Of a DNA stretch of 8,312 nt, positions 1-5,397 are shown one piece after another. Source of the stretch: an uncultured Clostridia bacterium. Lineage in GTDB: Bacteria; Bacillota; Clostridia; Christensenellales; Borkfalkiaceae. Below the pieces are notes generated by a model. That model saw only the letters and a program-made list of their open reading frames with translations. It ran no database searches and was not told the origin of the DNA. The number at the start of each line of letters is the position of its first letter. The stretch's first letter is position 1. The translations under genes were made by a program, and so were the position numbers. The stretch covers positions 1 through 8,312 of the forward strand of contig CALDMH010000167.1 of assembly GCA_937915565.1 (NCBI GenBank), given 5' to 3'.

Positions 1-319
1 AAACGCAGGGAAGAAGCTCGCCGGAAATCTTGTACATATTCGGAATCATAAGAAGAAGACCTTGGGAAGCGGTGTAGGTAACCGTCAAAGCTCCTGCGGA
101 AAGCGAACCGTGAACTGCGCCCGCTGCGCCCGCTTCGGATTGCATTTCGGCAAGTTTGAGCTTCTGACCGAACATATTCGTTCTGCCGGCGGTGGACCAT
201 TCGTCCGCAACCTCCGCCATAGGCGAAGAGGGAGTGATGGGGTAAATCGCCGCAACTTCCGAGAATGCGTAAGCAACGTGGCTCGCGGCGGTGTTACCGT
301 CAATAGTCATAACTTTCAT
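1..319 (-). CDS. nifJ: Pyruvate:ferredoxin (flavodoxin) oxidoreductase, N-terminal fragment
   Basis: This enzyme oxidatively decarboxylates pyruvate with CoA to acetyl-CoA and CO2 and passes electrons to ferredoxin or flavodoxin in the cytoplasm; it is central to anaerobic fermentation. Only the first 106 codons are present because the gene runs off the left edge; the full protein is usually about 1170-1200 residues. The N-terminus carries the family opening DGNTAASHVAYAFSEVAAIY, then YPITPSSPMAE (residues 26-36) and MQSEAGAAGAVHG (59-71), ending in TYTASQGLLLMIPNMYKI and GELLPCV. Thr29 and Glu62 match by spacing the pyruvate-contacting Thr and the thiamine-diphosphate-contacting Glu known from the family. 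The ATG at 319 is preferred over the one at 310 because GGAGG lies 9 nt upstream of it. The gene is divergent from ecfA1 and has its own promoter. Identification is firm; I cannot see the ferredoxin or TPP domains further on. Confidence 0.95.
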   Translation of the reverse strand, partial: MKVMTIDGNTAASHVAYAFSEVAAIYPITPSSPMAEVADEWSTAGRTNMFGQKLKLAEMQSEAGAAGAVHGSLSAGALTVTYTASQGLLLMIPNMYKISGELLPCV

Positions 320-368
320 TAAATTTGACCTCCGTATGAAAATTAAAGTTAAACGATAGTCTTGCGCG

Positions 369-385
369 GAGGGCGTTTTCGCCTC
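369..385 (-). other. Small stem-loop in the oxidoreductase 5' leader
   Basis: On the plus strand, GAGGGCG (369-375) and CGCCTC (380-385) can pair around a TTTT loop with one bulged base, so the minus-strand transcript has an equivalent hairpin with an AAAA loop about 50-65 nt before the start codon. It could stabilise the 5' end of the mRNA. There is no T-tract, so it is not a terminator. Confidence 0.35.
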
Positions 386-387
386 TC

Positions 388-422
388 ACGCAACCTTATA
401 TATTATAGCCTAACGCAACCTT
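388..422. repeat. Pair of 10-bp direct repeats flanking the oxidoreductase -10 box
   Basis: The plus-strand 10-mer ACGCAACCTT occurs exactly at 388-397 and again at 413-422, a 25-bp period. One copy lies in the promoter spacer and the other just past the -10 box at the predicted start of transcription. Placement on both sides of the -10 element is what a repressor or other regulator with paired half-sites would need, but no known operator consensus was recognised, so a regulatory role is inference. Confidence 0.45.
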
Positions 423-430
423 TAAGTCAA
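402..430 (-). promoter_or_regulatory. Sigma-A-type promoter of the pyruvate:ferredoxin oxidoreductase gene
   Basis: Read on the minus strand: TTGACT (-35, plus 425-430), a 17-bp spacer, and a perfect TATAAT (-10, plus 402-407). Transcription should start near position 395, giving a leader of about 75 nt before the ATG at 319. A-rich DNA lies upstream of the -35 box at about 431-460 and could act as an UP element. The near-consensus boxes suggest strong expression, which suits a central fermentation enzyme. Confidence 0.85.
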
Positions 431-521
431 TGGTTTTTGAAAAAAAACAGAAAATTTTTTCTTAATATATCGCTTTTTACAAATAAAACACAATGAAAAT
501 GCCTTAACGAGGGTCAAACGC

Positions 522-551
522 TTGTTATTTTTAAGCGATTTGTGTTAAAAT
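522..551 (+). promoter_or_regulatory. Extended -10 promoter of the ecfA1-ecfA2-ecfT-truA operon
   Basis: TTGTTA (-35, 522-527), an 18-bp spacer, then TAAAAT (-10, 546-551) preceded by TG at 543-544, an extended -10 element. The -10 box ends only 7 nt before the ecfA1 ATG at 559, so the predicted start site falls at or beside the start codon. An imperfect inverted repeat, CGCTT (519-523) and AAGCG (533-537), overlaps the -35 box and could be an operator. No other good promoter is visible in 431-520. Confidence 0.55.
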
Positions 552-558
552 ACGAGTT

Positions 559-1416
559 ATGCAAGCTATTGAATTTCAAAACGTCGGCTTTTTTTATCGT
601 TCGGATGAAGAAAACGGCGAAACTAAAAAGAACGAGGTTTTGCGCGGGCTTAATTTCACCGTCGAAAAGGGTTCGTTCGTCGCGCTTTTAGGGCGAAACG
701 GCAGCGGGAAAAGCACGCTCGCAAAACTTATAAACGGGTTGCTCGTTCCCTCTTCCGGCAAGGTTTCGGTTTTCGGGCTCGACACTGCCGATAAGAAAAA
801 TCTTTTCGAGATAAGAAAAAAAGCGGGAATGGTTTTTCAAAATCCGGATAATCAGCAAATCGCTTCCATCGTGGAGGACGACGTTGCTTTCGGCCCTGAA
901 AACGTAGCTATGCCGAGAGAACAGATAAAAATCTCGATAGACGCCGCTTTGAAAGCCACGGATATGGAAAAATACCGTTATTCGGAGGTTGCCAAACTCT
1001 CCGGCGGGCAAAAACAAAGGGTGGCCGTTGCGGGAGCGATTGCCATCGAGTCCGAAATTCTCATTATGGACGAATCCACATCTATGCTCGACCCGAAAGG
1101 GAGAAAAGAGGTTATGGACGTAATCAAAACCCTTAACGAGGAAAAGGGAATGACGGTTATCGATATAACTCATTATATGGACGAGGCGGCCGAAGCCGAT
1201 TACGTTTACGTTCTGGACGGCGGCTCGATAAGGCTTCACGGAACGCCCGAGGAAGTCTTTGCGAAAAAAGAGGTGTTAAGAGCCTGCGGACTGGAATTGC
1301 CGCGCGCGGCGTTGATTGCCGAAAAATTGCGTCGTGCGGGAGTTCCGCTTTCGTCGTCGATTCTCGACAACGAAAGTTTAGCGGAGGAATTATGCGAGTC
1401 GTTGCGGAAAAACTGA
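559..1416 (+). CDS. ecfA1: Energy-coupling factor transporter ATP-binding protein EcfA1
   Basis: One of the two ATPases of an ECF (group II) importer; it hydrolyses ATP on the cytoplasmic face with EcfA2 and drives vitamin or metal uptake through EcfT and exchangeable S-components. Visible ABC motifs: A-loop Tyr13, Walker A GRNGSGKST (45-53), Q-loop Gln94 in VFQNPDNQ, signature LSGGQ (147-151), Walker B ILIMDE (167-172), D-loop in SMLDP, and switch His205. The DESTSMLDP form after Walker B is typical of EcfA1, as against DEPxAGLDP in EcfA2. The 285 residues fit the family. The start fits the first beta strand, yet no Shine-Dalgarno sequence precedes it and the promoter -10 box ends 7 nt upstream, suggesting a leaderless transcript. 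The 3' end overlaps ecfA2 by 25 bp, so the pair is probably translationally coupled. Confidence 0.95.
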   Translation: MQAIEFQNVGFFYRSDEENGETKKNEVLRGLNFTVEKGSFVALLGRNGSGKSTLAKLINGLLVPSSGKVSVFGLDTADKKNLFEIRKKAGMVFQNPDNQQIASIVEDDVAFGPENVAMPREQIKISIDAALKATDMEKYRYSEVAKLSGGQKQRVAVAGAIAIESEILIMDESTSMLDPKGRKEVMDVIKTLNEEKGMTVIDITHYMDEAAEADYVYVLDGGSIRLHGTPEEVFAKKEVLRACGLELPRAALIAEKLRRAGVPLSSSILDNESLAEELCESLRKN

Positions 1417-2261
1417 ATTTTTATTACGACAGGAAGTCGAAGAACAAGGTTCGCGCTCTTGCGGACGTAGACCTCGTTATCCCGGAGGGCTCTTTTTTCG
1501 GCATAATAGGGCATACCGGCAGCGGAAAATCTACGTTTATTCAACATATAGACGCACTTATTCCCGTTCAGGAGGGTAAACTCGTCGTCGGGAATTACGA
1601 TATTTCCAAAGGCAAAAAAGCCGATAAAAAAATGCTGAAAGAGCTTCGGAGCAAAACGGGAATAGTTTTTCAATATCCCGAATATCAGCTCTTTGCCGAA
1701 ACGATTTATCAGGACGTGGCTTTCGGGTTTAAAAATTTCAACAAGGACGCCACGGACGAAGAAGTGAAAAATGCCGTTTACGGCGCGCTCGCGCTCGTAG
1801 GTCTTGACGCTTCGGTTGCGGCAAGGTCACCTTTCGAGCTTTCGGGCGGACAAAAGCGAAGAGTCGCCATTGCGGGCGTAATAGTTTCCAAGCCGGAAAT
1901 ACTCATTCTCGACGAACCCGTCGCAGGGCTGGACCCGCTCGGGAAAAAGGAACTGATGACGCTTCTTCACGCCATTCACGAGCGTTACGTTAAAACGATA
2001 GTAATCGTTTCTCACGATATGGACGAGGTTGCGGAAAATTGCACCGACGTTGCGGTTTTTTCCGAGGGCAGAGTCGTTATGACGGGAACTCCGCAGGAGG
2101 TGTTTTCGCGGGCGGAAGAGCTTGAAAAACTTCGCTTGGACGTCCCCGTTACGGCAAAACTCACCGCCGCGCTTAAAGGTTGCGGAGTGAACGTCGCCAC
2201 GAATTACACTATGGACGACTTTGTTTCAAAGGTTGCCGAAATTTACAAAAGTGGTCGATAA
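1392..2261 (+). CDS. ecfA2: Energy-coupling factor transporter ATP-binding protein EcfA2
   Basis: Second ATPase of the ECF module, forming a heterodimer with EcfA1. Motifs: Walker A GHTGSGKST (40-48), Q-loop Gln94 in VFQYPEYQLF, signature LSGGQ (150-154), Walker B LILDE (171-175) followed by PVAGLDP, and switch His208 in VSHDMDE. Both the FQYPEYQLF Q-loop and DEPVAGLDP distinguish it from EcfA1. It has 289 residues, a normal length. The ATG at 1392 lies inside the end of ecfA1 and is preceded by GGAGG at 1383-1387, a slightly short 4-nt spacing. It is the second gene of ecfA1-ecfA2-ecfT-truA. All catalytic residues are present in both ATPases, so both composite ATP sites should be functional. 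Confidence 0.95.
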   Translation: MRVVAEKLNFYYDRKSKNKVRALADVDLVIPEGSFFGIIGHTGSGKSTFIQHIDALIPVQEGKLVVGNYDISKGKKADKKMLKELRSKTGIVFQYPEYQLFAETIYQDVAFGFKNFNKDATDEEVKNAVYGALALVGLDASVAARSPFELSGGQKRRVAIAGVIVSKPEILILDEPVAGLDPLGKKELMTLLHAIHERYVKTIVIVSHDMDEVAENCTDVAVFSEGRVVMTGTPQEVFSRAEELEKLRLDVPVTAKLTAALKGCGVNVATNYTMDDFVSKVAEIYKSGR

Positions 2262-2272
2262 TCGGCTTATAG
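2256..2272 (+). repeat. 17-bp repeat at the ecfA2-ecfT junction (copy 1)
   Basis: CGATAATCGGCTTATAG covers the ecfA2 stop codon and the start of the 41-bp gap before ecfT. A second copy with a single mismatch lies between ecfT and truA at 3126-3142. CGAT-A-ATCG inside it is a short palindrome. The function is unknown; it could be an RNA processing or translation signal in the operon, or chance. Confidence 0.5.
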
Positions 2273-2302
2273 CCCCACTTTTGCGCTTTAATTTGGAGTA
2301 TT

Positions 2303-3118
2303 ATGTTAGGAGATGTAACTTTCGGGCAGTATTATAACGCTAAATCGTTTTTGCACAAAACCGACCCGCGCACAAAACTGCTTTTACTCATCGCGTATAT
2401 CGTCGCCGTGTTTCTCGCAAAGGATTTTCTTTCTCTTGCGACTGTTTTGGCGTTCCTGATTATCGCGATTATTTTCTCGTCCGTTCCGCTTCTTTCGGTT
2501 TTGAAGAGTATAAAGGCGATTTTCGTAATAATCGTTTTCACGTTCGTTTTAAACGTGTTATTCCACGTCAAACAGGAAGGGGAAACCGTATATTTCTGGG
2601 TGGTAACGAAAGAAGGGCTTCTTTCGGCGTCGTTTCTTTCGGCAAGGCTGATTTTGCTCGTAACGGGCAGTTCGCTTTTAACGCTCACCACAACGCCCGT
2701 TAATTTGACGGACGGAATCGAAAGTTTGTTGAAACCTCTTGCGCTTATAAAATTCCCCGTGCACGATTTGGCTCTCGTTATGTCGATAGCGTTAAGGTTT
2801 ATCCCCACTCTCGCAAACGAAACCGACAGAATAATAAGCGCGCAAAAGGCGAGGGGCGCGGATTTCGAGAGCGGAAACGTTTTTGCGAGAATAAAAGCCC
2901 TTATCCCCGTTTTGATTCCTCTTATAGTAAGTGCGCTTCGCCGCGCGGACGAACTTGGCGACGCTATGGACGCAAGGTGCTATTCTGGCAGCAAACAAAG
3001 GACTAAATACAAAAAACTCACCTTCACTTTCCGTGACGTTTTGGCAACGCTTTTCACTGCCGCGCTCATTGCGGGCGTCGTTATTTTAAACGGTTGCAAT
3101 ATTGCCGTTCTTGCTTAA
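2303..3118 (+). CDS. ecfT: Energy-coupling factor transporter transmembrane protein EcfT
   Basis: Membrane scaffold of the ECF importer; it links the EcfA1-EcfA2 ATPases to substrate-specific S-components. The 271-residue protein opens with a typical amphipathic stretch including LHKTDPRTKLLLLI (17-30). It has hydrophobic segments at about 25-40, 44-62, 70-88, 108-126, 155-170 and 246-265. Two coupling motifs are recognisable: AQKARGADF (Ala-Arg-Gly at 183-185) and ALRRADELGDAMDARCYSG (Ala-Arg-Cys at 224-226). These are known to insert into grooves on the ATPases. In the second, Gly is replaced by Cys, a variant I recall from other clostridial EcfT proteins but cannot verify here. GGAG at 2295-2298 precedes the ATG. 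No S-component gene is adjacent, as usual for a shared (group II) module. Confidence 0.93.
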   Translation: MLGDVTFGQYYNAKSFLHKTDPRTKLLLLIAYIVAVFLAKDFLSLATVLAFLIIAIIFSSVPLLSVLKSIKAIFVIIVFTFVLNVLFHVKQEGETVYFWVVTKEGLLSASFLSARLILLVTGSSLLTLTTTPVNLTDGIESLLKPLALIKFPVHDLALVMSIALRFIPTLANETDRIISAQKARGADFESGNVFARIKALIPVLIPLIVSALRRADELGDAMDARCYSGSKQRTKYKKLTFTFRDVLATLFTAALIAGVVILNGCNIAVLA

Positions 3119-3125
3119 AATATTG

Positions 3126-3142
3126 CGATAATCGACTTATAG
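3126..3142 (+). repeat. 17-bp repeat at the ecfT-truA junction (copy 2)
   Basis: CGATAATCGACTTATAG differs from the copy at 2256-2272 by one base. It begins 7 bp after the ecfT stop and ends 9 bp before the truA ATG. It takes the place where a strong Shine-Dalgarno would sit; the only SD-like bases, AGGCGG, begin at its last two bases (3141). Confidence 0.5.
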
Positions 3143-3151
3143 GCGGATATT

Positions 3152-3886
3152 ATGAGAATTAAATTGACAATAGAATACGACGGAACGGACTATTGCGGCT
3201 GGCAAATTCAACCTAACGGCAAGTCGATTCAGCAAACCGTTACGGACGCGATAAAAACGATTACGGGGGAAGCCGTGAAGCTTATCGGCAGCGGAAGAAC
3301 GGACGCAGGCGTGCACGCCGCAGGGCAGGTTGCGCATTTCGACGCTTCGTCAAAAATTCCGGCGGAGAAATTCGCCAACGCGCTCAACGCGGTTTTGCCG
3401 GACGATATAAAAATCATTAAAAGCGAACTTGCGGACGATAATTTCAACGCGCGTTTTTCGGCGAAAAGGAAAACTTACGAATATCGCATTTACGTTTCGG
3501 ATTTTCCTCGCCCTTTAAAGATGCGTTACGCCGCACGGGTTTTTACGAAACTTAACGTTGCGGATATGAACTCCGCCGCGAAATTTTTTGTGGGCGAGCA
3601 CGATTTTAAGTGTTTTCTCGCGTCGAATTCGTCGGTTGAAAGCACGGTCAGGACGATTTATCGCGCCGAGGTTTCAGAGCGCGACGACGAGATAGTTTTT
3701 TCTGTTACGGGAAACGGTTTTTTATACAATATGGTCAGGATTATGGCGGGTACGCTCGTTGCCGTCGGCGAGGGAAAAATTGCCGTTTCGGACGTTGAAA
3801 TTATCCTTGGAAAAGGCGAGAGAAGCCTTGCGGGAAAGACGATGCCTGCCTGCGGACTTTTGCTTAAATCGGTGGAGTATTCTTAA
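3152..3886 (+). CDS. truA: tRNA pseudouridine(38-40) synthase TruA
   Basis: Isomerises uridine to pseudouridine at positions 38, 39 and 40 in the anticodon stem-loop of many tRNAs, in the cytoplasm. The 244-residue protein has the family landmarks in order: IEYDGTDYCGWQIQP (7-21), the catalytic loop GRTDAGVHA (48-56) with Asp51 as the nucleophile, NFNARFSAKRKTYEY (97-111), EHDFKCF (149-155), and GNGFLYNMVRIMAGTL (187-202). The length is normal. The ATG at 3152 gives the usual MRIKLTIEYDG start; its ribosome binding site is weak (AGGCGG). It is the last gene of the ECF operon, a standard position in Firmicutes, and a candidate terminator overlaps its end. Confidence 0.95.
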   Translation: MRIKLTIEYDGTDYCGWQIQPNGKSIQQTVTDAIKTITGEAVKLIGSGRTDAGVHAAGQVAHFDASSKIPAEKFANALNAVLPDDIKIIKSELADDNFNARFSAKRKTYEYRIYVSDFPRPLKMRYAARVFTKLNVADMNSAAKFFVGEHDFKCFLASNSSVESTVRTIYRAEVSERDDEIVFSVTGNGFLYNMVRIMAGTLVAVGEGKIAVSDVEIILGKGERSLAGKTMPACGLLLKSVEYS

Positions 3887-3901
3887 ATCTGCCGATTTTT
3901 T
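3866..3901 (+). terminator. Candidate terminator overlapping the end of truA
   Basis: AAATCGG at 3866-3872, inside the last truA codons, pairs with CCGATTT at 3892-3898, followed by a T-run at 3896-3901 and more T-rich DNA to 3910. The loop is long (19 nt) and the stem is only 7 bp, so it is weaker than the terminator after rpsI, but it fits the end of the operon just before the next promoter at 3932. Confidence 0.45.
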
Positions 3902-3931
3902 AAATTTTTTGGCGATAAAGCGAAAAAACGC

Positions 3932-3960
3932 TTGACAAATTTTTATATATACAATAAAAT
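3932..3960 (+). promoter_or_regulatory. Consensus promoter for rplM-rpsI
   Basis: TTGACA (3932-3937), a 17-bp spacer, then TAAAAT (3955-3960). Start of transcription is expected near 3967, giving a leader of about 140 nt before the rplM ATG. The near-perfect boxes suit a highly expressed ribosomal protein operon and show that rplM-rpsI need not depend on read-through from the ECF-truA operon. Confidence 0.88.
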
Positions 3961-3966
3961 ATTATG

Positions 3967-4108
3967 GCGTAATCGTGCGAGGGATAATTATGTCCTGCGC
4001 GGTTAAGTCGGGCGGAAATCGCTCGGCTGAGGAAAATTACCATTGAAGAACTAGCCCCTCCGAAATGCCTTTTTCCTGTATAAAAAATATAATTTGGAGA
4101 TTTTTCAG
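3967..4108 (+). ncRNA. Structured rplM leader, candidate L13 autoregulatory element
   Basis: The untranslated leader before rplM folds by eye into several helices. GCG-AGG (3977-3982) pairs with CCT-g-CGC (3994-4000), one base bulged. An 8-bp stem is formed by GTCGGGCG (4007-4014) and CGCTCGGC (4020-4027) around a GAAAT loop. A longer-range helix joins AGGAAAA (4030-4036) to TTTTCCT (4071-4077) and encloses ATTGAAGAACTAGCCCCTCC. L13 leaders that regulate rplM-rpsI by binding L13 are described in Firmicutes; position and architecture fit, but I could not compare against the family model. The rplM Shine-Dalgarno (4096-4099) follows, so control could act on elongation or translation. Confidence 0.6.
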
Positions 4109-4543
4109 ATGAAAAGTTATATGGCAAAAAGCCAGACGGTAGAAAGAGAATGGTATATCGTCGACGCGGAAGGCGTATCTCTCGGTAGGCTTGCTTCCCA
4201 GGTTGCGTCCGTTCTTCGCGGAAAAAATAAGCCCACGTTCACTCCGAACGTCGATTGCGGCGATTTCGTTATTATCGTTAATTGCGATAAGGTTGTTCTT
4301 ACGGGTAAGAAACTCGAACAGAAGTTTTACACTTACCACACCGGATATATCGGCGGATTAAAGCAGATTCCTTATTCGAGAATGATGGCGGAGAAGTCCG
4401 ACCTTGCCGTTTACGAAGCGGTTAAGGGAATGCTTCCCAAAAACAGCCTCGGCAGACAAATGCTTACCAAACTCCGCGTATATAAAGGTGCGGAGCATAA
4501 TCATCAGGCTCAGCAGCCCAAAACGCTCAACATCGAGAGATAA
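4109..4543 (+). CDS. rplM: 50S ribosomal protein L13
   Basis: Early-assembly protein of the large ribosomal subunit that binds 23S rRNA. The 144-residue product shows the family signature throughout: WYIVDAEGVSLGRLASQVAS, VLRGKNKPTFTP, GDFVIIVNCDKVVLTGKK, and near the end VKGMLPKNSLGRQMLTKLRVYKGAEHNHQAQQP. The ATG at 4109 is chosen (protein begins MKSYMAKSQT) because GGAG sits 9 nt upstream and L13 proteins normally begin MKTYMAK or similar. An in-frame TTG at 4094 would overlap that Shine-Dalgarno and adds residues that the family lacks. It is followed by rpsI after 19 bp, the usual pair. Confidence 0.96.
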   Translation: MKSYMAKSQTVEREWYIVDAEGVSLGRLASQVASVLRGKNKPTFTPNVDCGDFVIIVNCDKVVLTGKKLEQKFYTYHTGYIGGLKQIPYSRMMAEKSDLAVYEAVKGMLPKNSLGRQMLTKLRVYKGAEHNHQAQQPKTLNIER

Positions 4544-4562
4544 TCGGAGGAATTAAGTTATT

Positions 4563-4976
4563 ATGGCAAAAGCATCAGTTAAAAAGAAAATTCAGTTCTG
4601 GGGAACGGGAAGAAGAAAGAGCGCGATTGCGAGAGTAAGACTTATCCCCGGTGGAAACGGTACTATCACTATCAACGACAGAAGCATTGACGAATATTGC
4701 GACCTTGACACTTTGAAACTCATCATTCGTCAGCCCCTTGCCCTCACCGGCACGGAAACGGCTTACGACGTGTTCGTAAACGTTATCGGTGGTGGATTCA
4801 CCGGTCAGGCAGGCGCAATCCGTCACGGTATTTCGAGAGCACTTATCGAGGCTCAACCCGAGCTTCGCGGCGCGCTTAAAGCGGCAGGATTCCTCACGAG
4901 AGACCCGAGAATGAAGGAAAGAAAGAAGTACGGCTTGAAGAAAGCAAGAAAAGCTCCGCAGTTCTCCAAGAGATAA
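4563..4976 (+). CDS. rpsI: 30S ribosomal protein S9
   Basis: Component of the 30S head; the C-terminal tail reaches the P-site tRNA. The product is 137 residues. Recognisable parts are WGTGRRKSAIARVRL (13-27), GNGTITIN, VNVIGGGFTGQAGAIRHGISRAL, and the basic tail KKYGLKKARKAPQFSKR, ending in the universal Ser-Lys-Arg. A GGAGG at 4546-4550 sits 12 nt before the ATG, slightly long but the only plausible site. It is transcribed with rplM and followed by a strong intrinsic terminator. Confidence 0.96.
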   Translation: MAKASVKKKIQFWGTGRRKSAIARVRLIPGGNGTITINDRSIDEYCDLDTLKLIIRQPLALTGTETAYDVFVNVIGGGFTGQAGAIRHGISRALIEAQPELRGALKAAGFLTRDPRMKERKKYGLKKARKAPQFSKR

Positions 4977-5063
4977 TTTCAAAAAGAATTGTTTCTTCGG
5001 CTCGGTTGTTTTCCGAATTATTTTCGGCTTGTATTTCAAAACGACTTCAATCAAATCAAATCG

Positions 5064-5093
5064 AAAGGGATACGATTTTCGTATCCCTTTTTT
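5064..5093 (+). terminator. Intrinsic terminator of rplM-rpsI
   Basis: Perfect 11-bp stem AAAGGGATACG (5064-5074) and CGTATCCCTTT (5080-5090) with a 5-nt loop, continuing into six T residues (5088-5093). It lies 88 bp after the rpsI stop. The 87 bp between the stop and the stem (4977-5063) hold no further feature that I can support. Confidence 0.92.
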
Positions 5094-5192
5094 ACGTTTT
5101 TCGTTTTCGGAAAGGAGGAGTTTCCGGTTTTTATATCGGCTTTATATGGGTTTTATACTTGTTTTACGGTCGGGCAAAAAGAATCGATTATA

Positions 5193-5227
5193 GGCGTTTT
5201 CGCAAGGTTCGTTTTATTTTCGGCCGG
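5193..5227 (+). repeat. 35-bp dispersed repeat, copy left of the EIIC-EAL gene
   Basis: This 35-mer matches 7856-7890 at 32 of 35 positions in the same orientation; the longest shared exact block is GCAAGGTTCGTTTTATT and both copies end in CGGCCGG. The copies lie outside the two ends of the EIIC-EAL gene, about 2.66 kb apart. A weaker relative occurs at 8074-8092. The nature is unknown: it could be a miniature element, a dispersed non-coding repeat family, or traces of a recombination event. Confidence 0.75.
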
Positions 5228-5250
5228 CATAGCGGACGGCATTTCACGGC

Positions 5251-5293
5251 GCGCAAAAGAATCATATAAACGACGCGCAAAAGAATTTTATAA
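5251..5293 (+). repeat. Tandem duplication, 24-bp period
   Basis: The 19-mer at 5251-5269 (beginning GCGCAAAAGAAT) recurs at 5275-5293 with 17 of 19 bases identical, giving a 24-bp period. A more degenerate version may be present around 5173-5190 (GGCAAAAAGAATCGATTATA). This is a short local duplication in non-coding DNA; no function can be read from it. Confidence 0.65.
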
Positions 5294-5304
5294 GTTGCAT
5301 ATAC

Positions 5305-5339
5305 GCGGCGGAGCTTTGCAATTTGCAAAGCTCCGCCGC
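5305..5339. repeat. Perfect hairpin with 16-bp arms
   Basis: GCGGCGGAGCTTTGCA (5305-5320) and TGCAAAGCTCCGCCGC (5324-5339) are exact inverted complements around a 3-nt ATT loop. Neither strand shows a T-tract directly after it, so it is not a standard intrinsic terminator, though it lies between convergent transcripts and could block transcription or protect the 3' end of the minus-strand mRNA. It resembles REP-like or MITE-derived palindromes. Confidence 0.8.
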
Positions 5340-5397
5340 ATAATTATATATTCTCATCTTATTCTCAATCTGCCGACGAATAAAGCCGTTTTAAGCC

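Larger units (their letters stand above)
5094..5397. other. Gene-free, repeat-bearing intergenic region
   Basis: No credible gene is seen on either strand. A perfect Shine-Dalgarno-like AAAGGAGG at 5111-5118 has no start codon at usable distance, and it lies in the loop region of a small inverted repeat (CGGAAA 5108-5113, TTTCCG 5121-5126) followed by T-rich sequence, which might be a second weak terminator. The rest holds a 35-bp dispersed repeat, a 24-bp tandem duplication and a long perfect hairpin, each listed separately. Such layering of repeats suggests a tolerant site between convergent genes. Confidence 0.6.

Noticed and set aside
688..1239. Long antisense frame inside ecfA1
   Set aside because: It is a shadow of the ABC ATPase gene, whose motifs are complete in the plus-strand frame.
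4094..4108. TTG start extending rplM upstream by five codons
   Set aside because: The TTG overlaps the GGAG ribosome binding site used by the ATG at 4109, and L13 proteins normally begin at that ATG.
5006..5269. Plus-strand frames after rpsI, including an aromatic hydrophobic stretch near the AAAGGAGG at 5111
   Set aside because: They run through the rpsI terminator, the Shine-Dalgarno-like sequence has no start codon at usable distance, and the composition reflects T-rich DNA.
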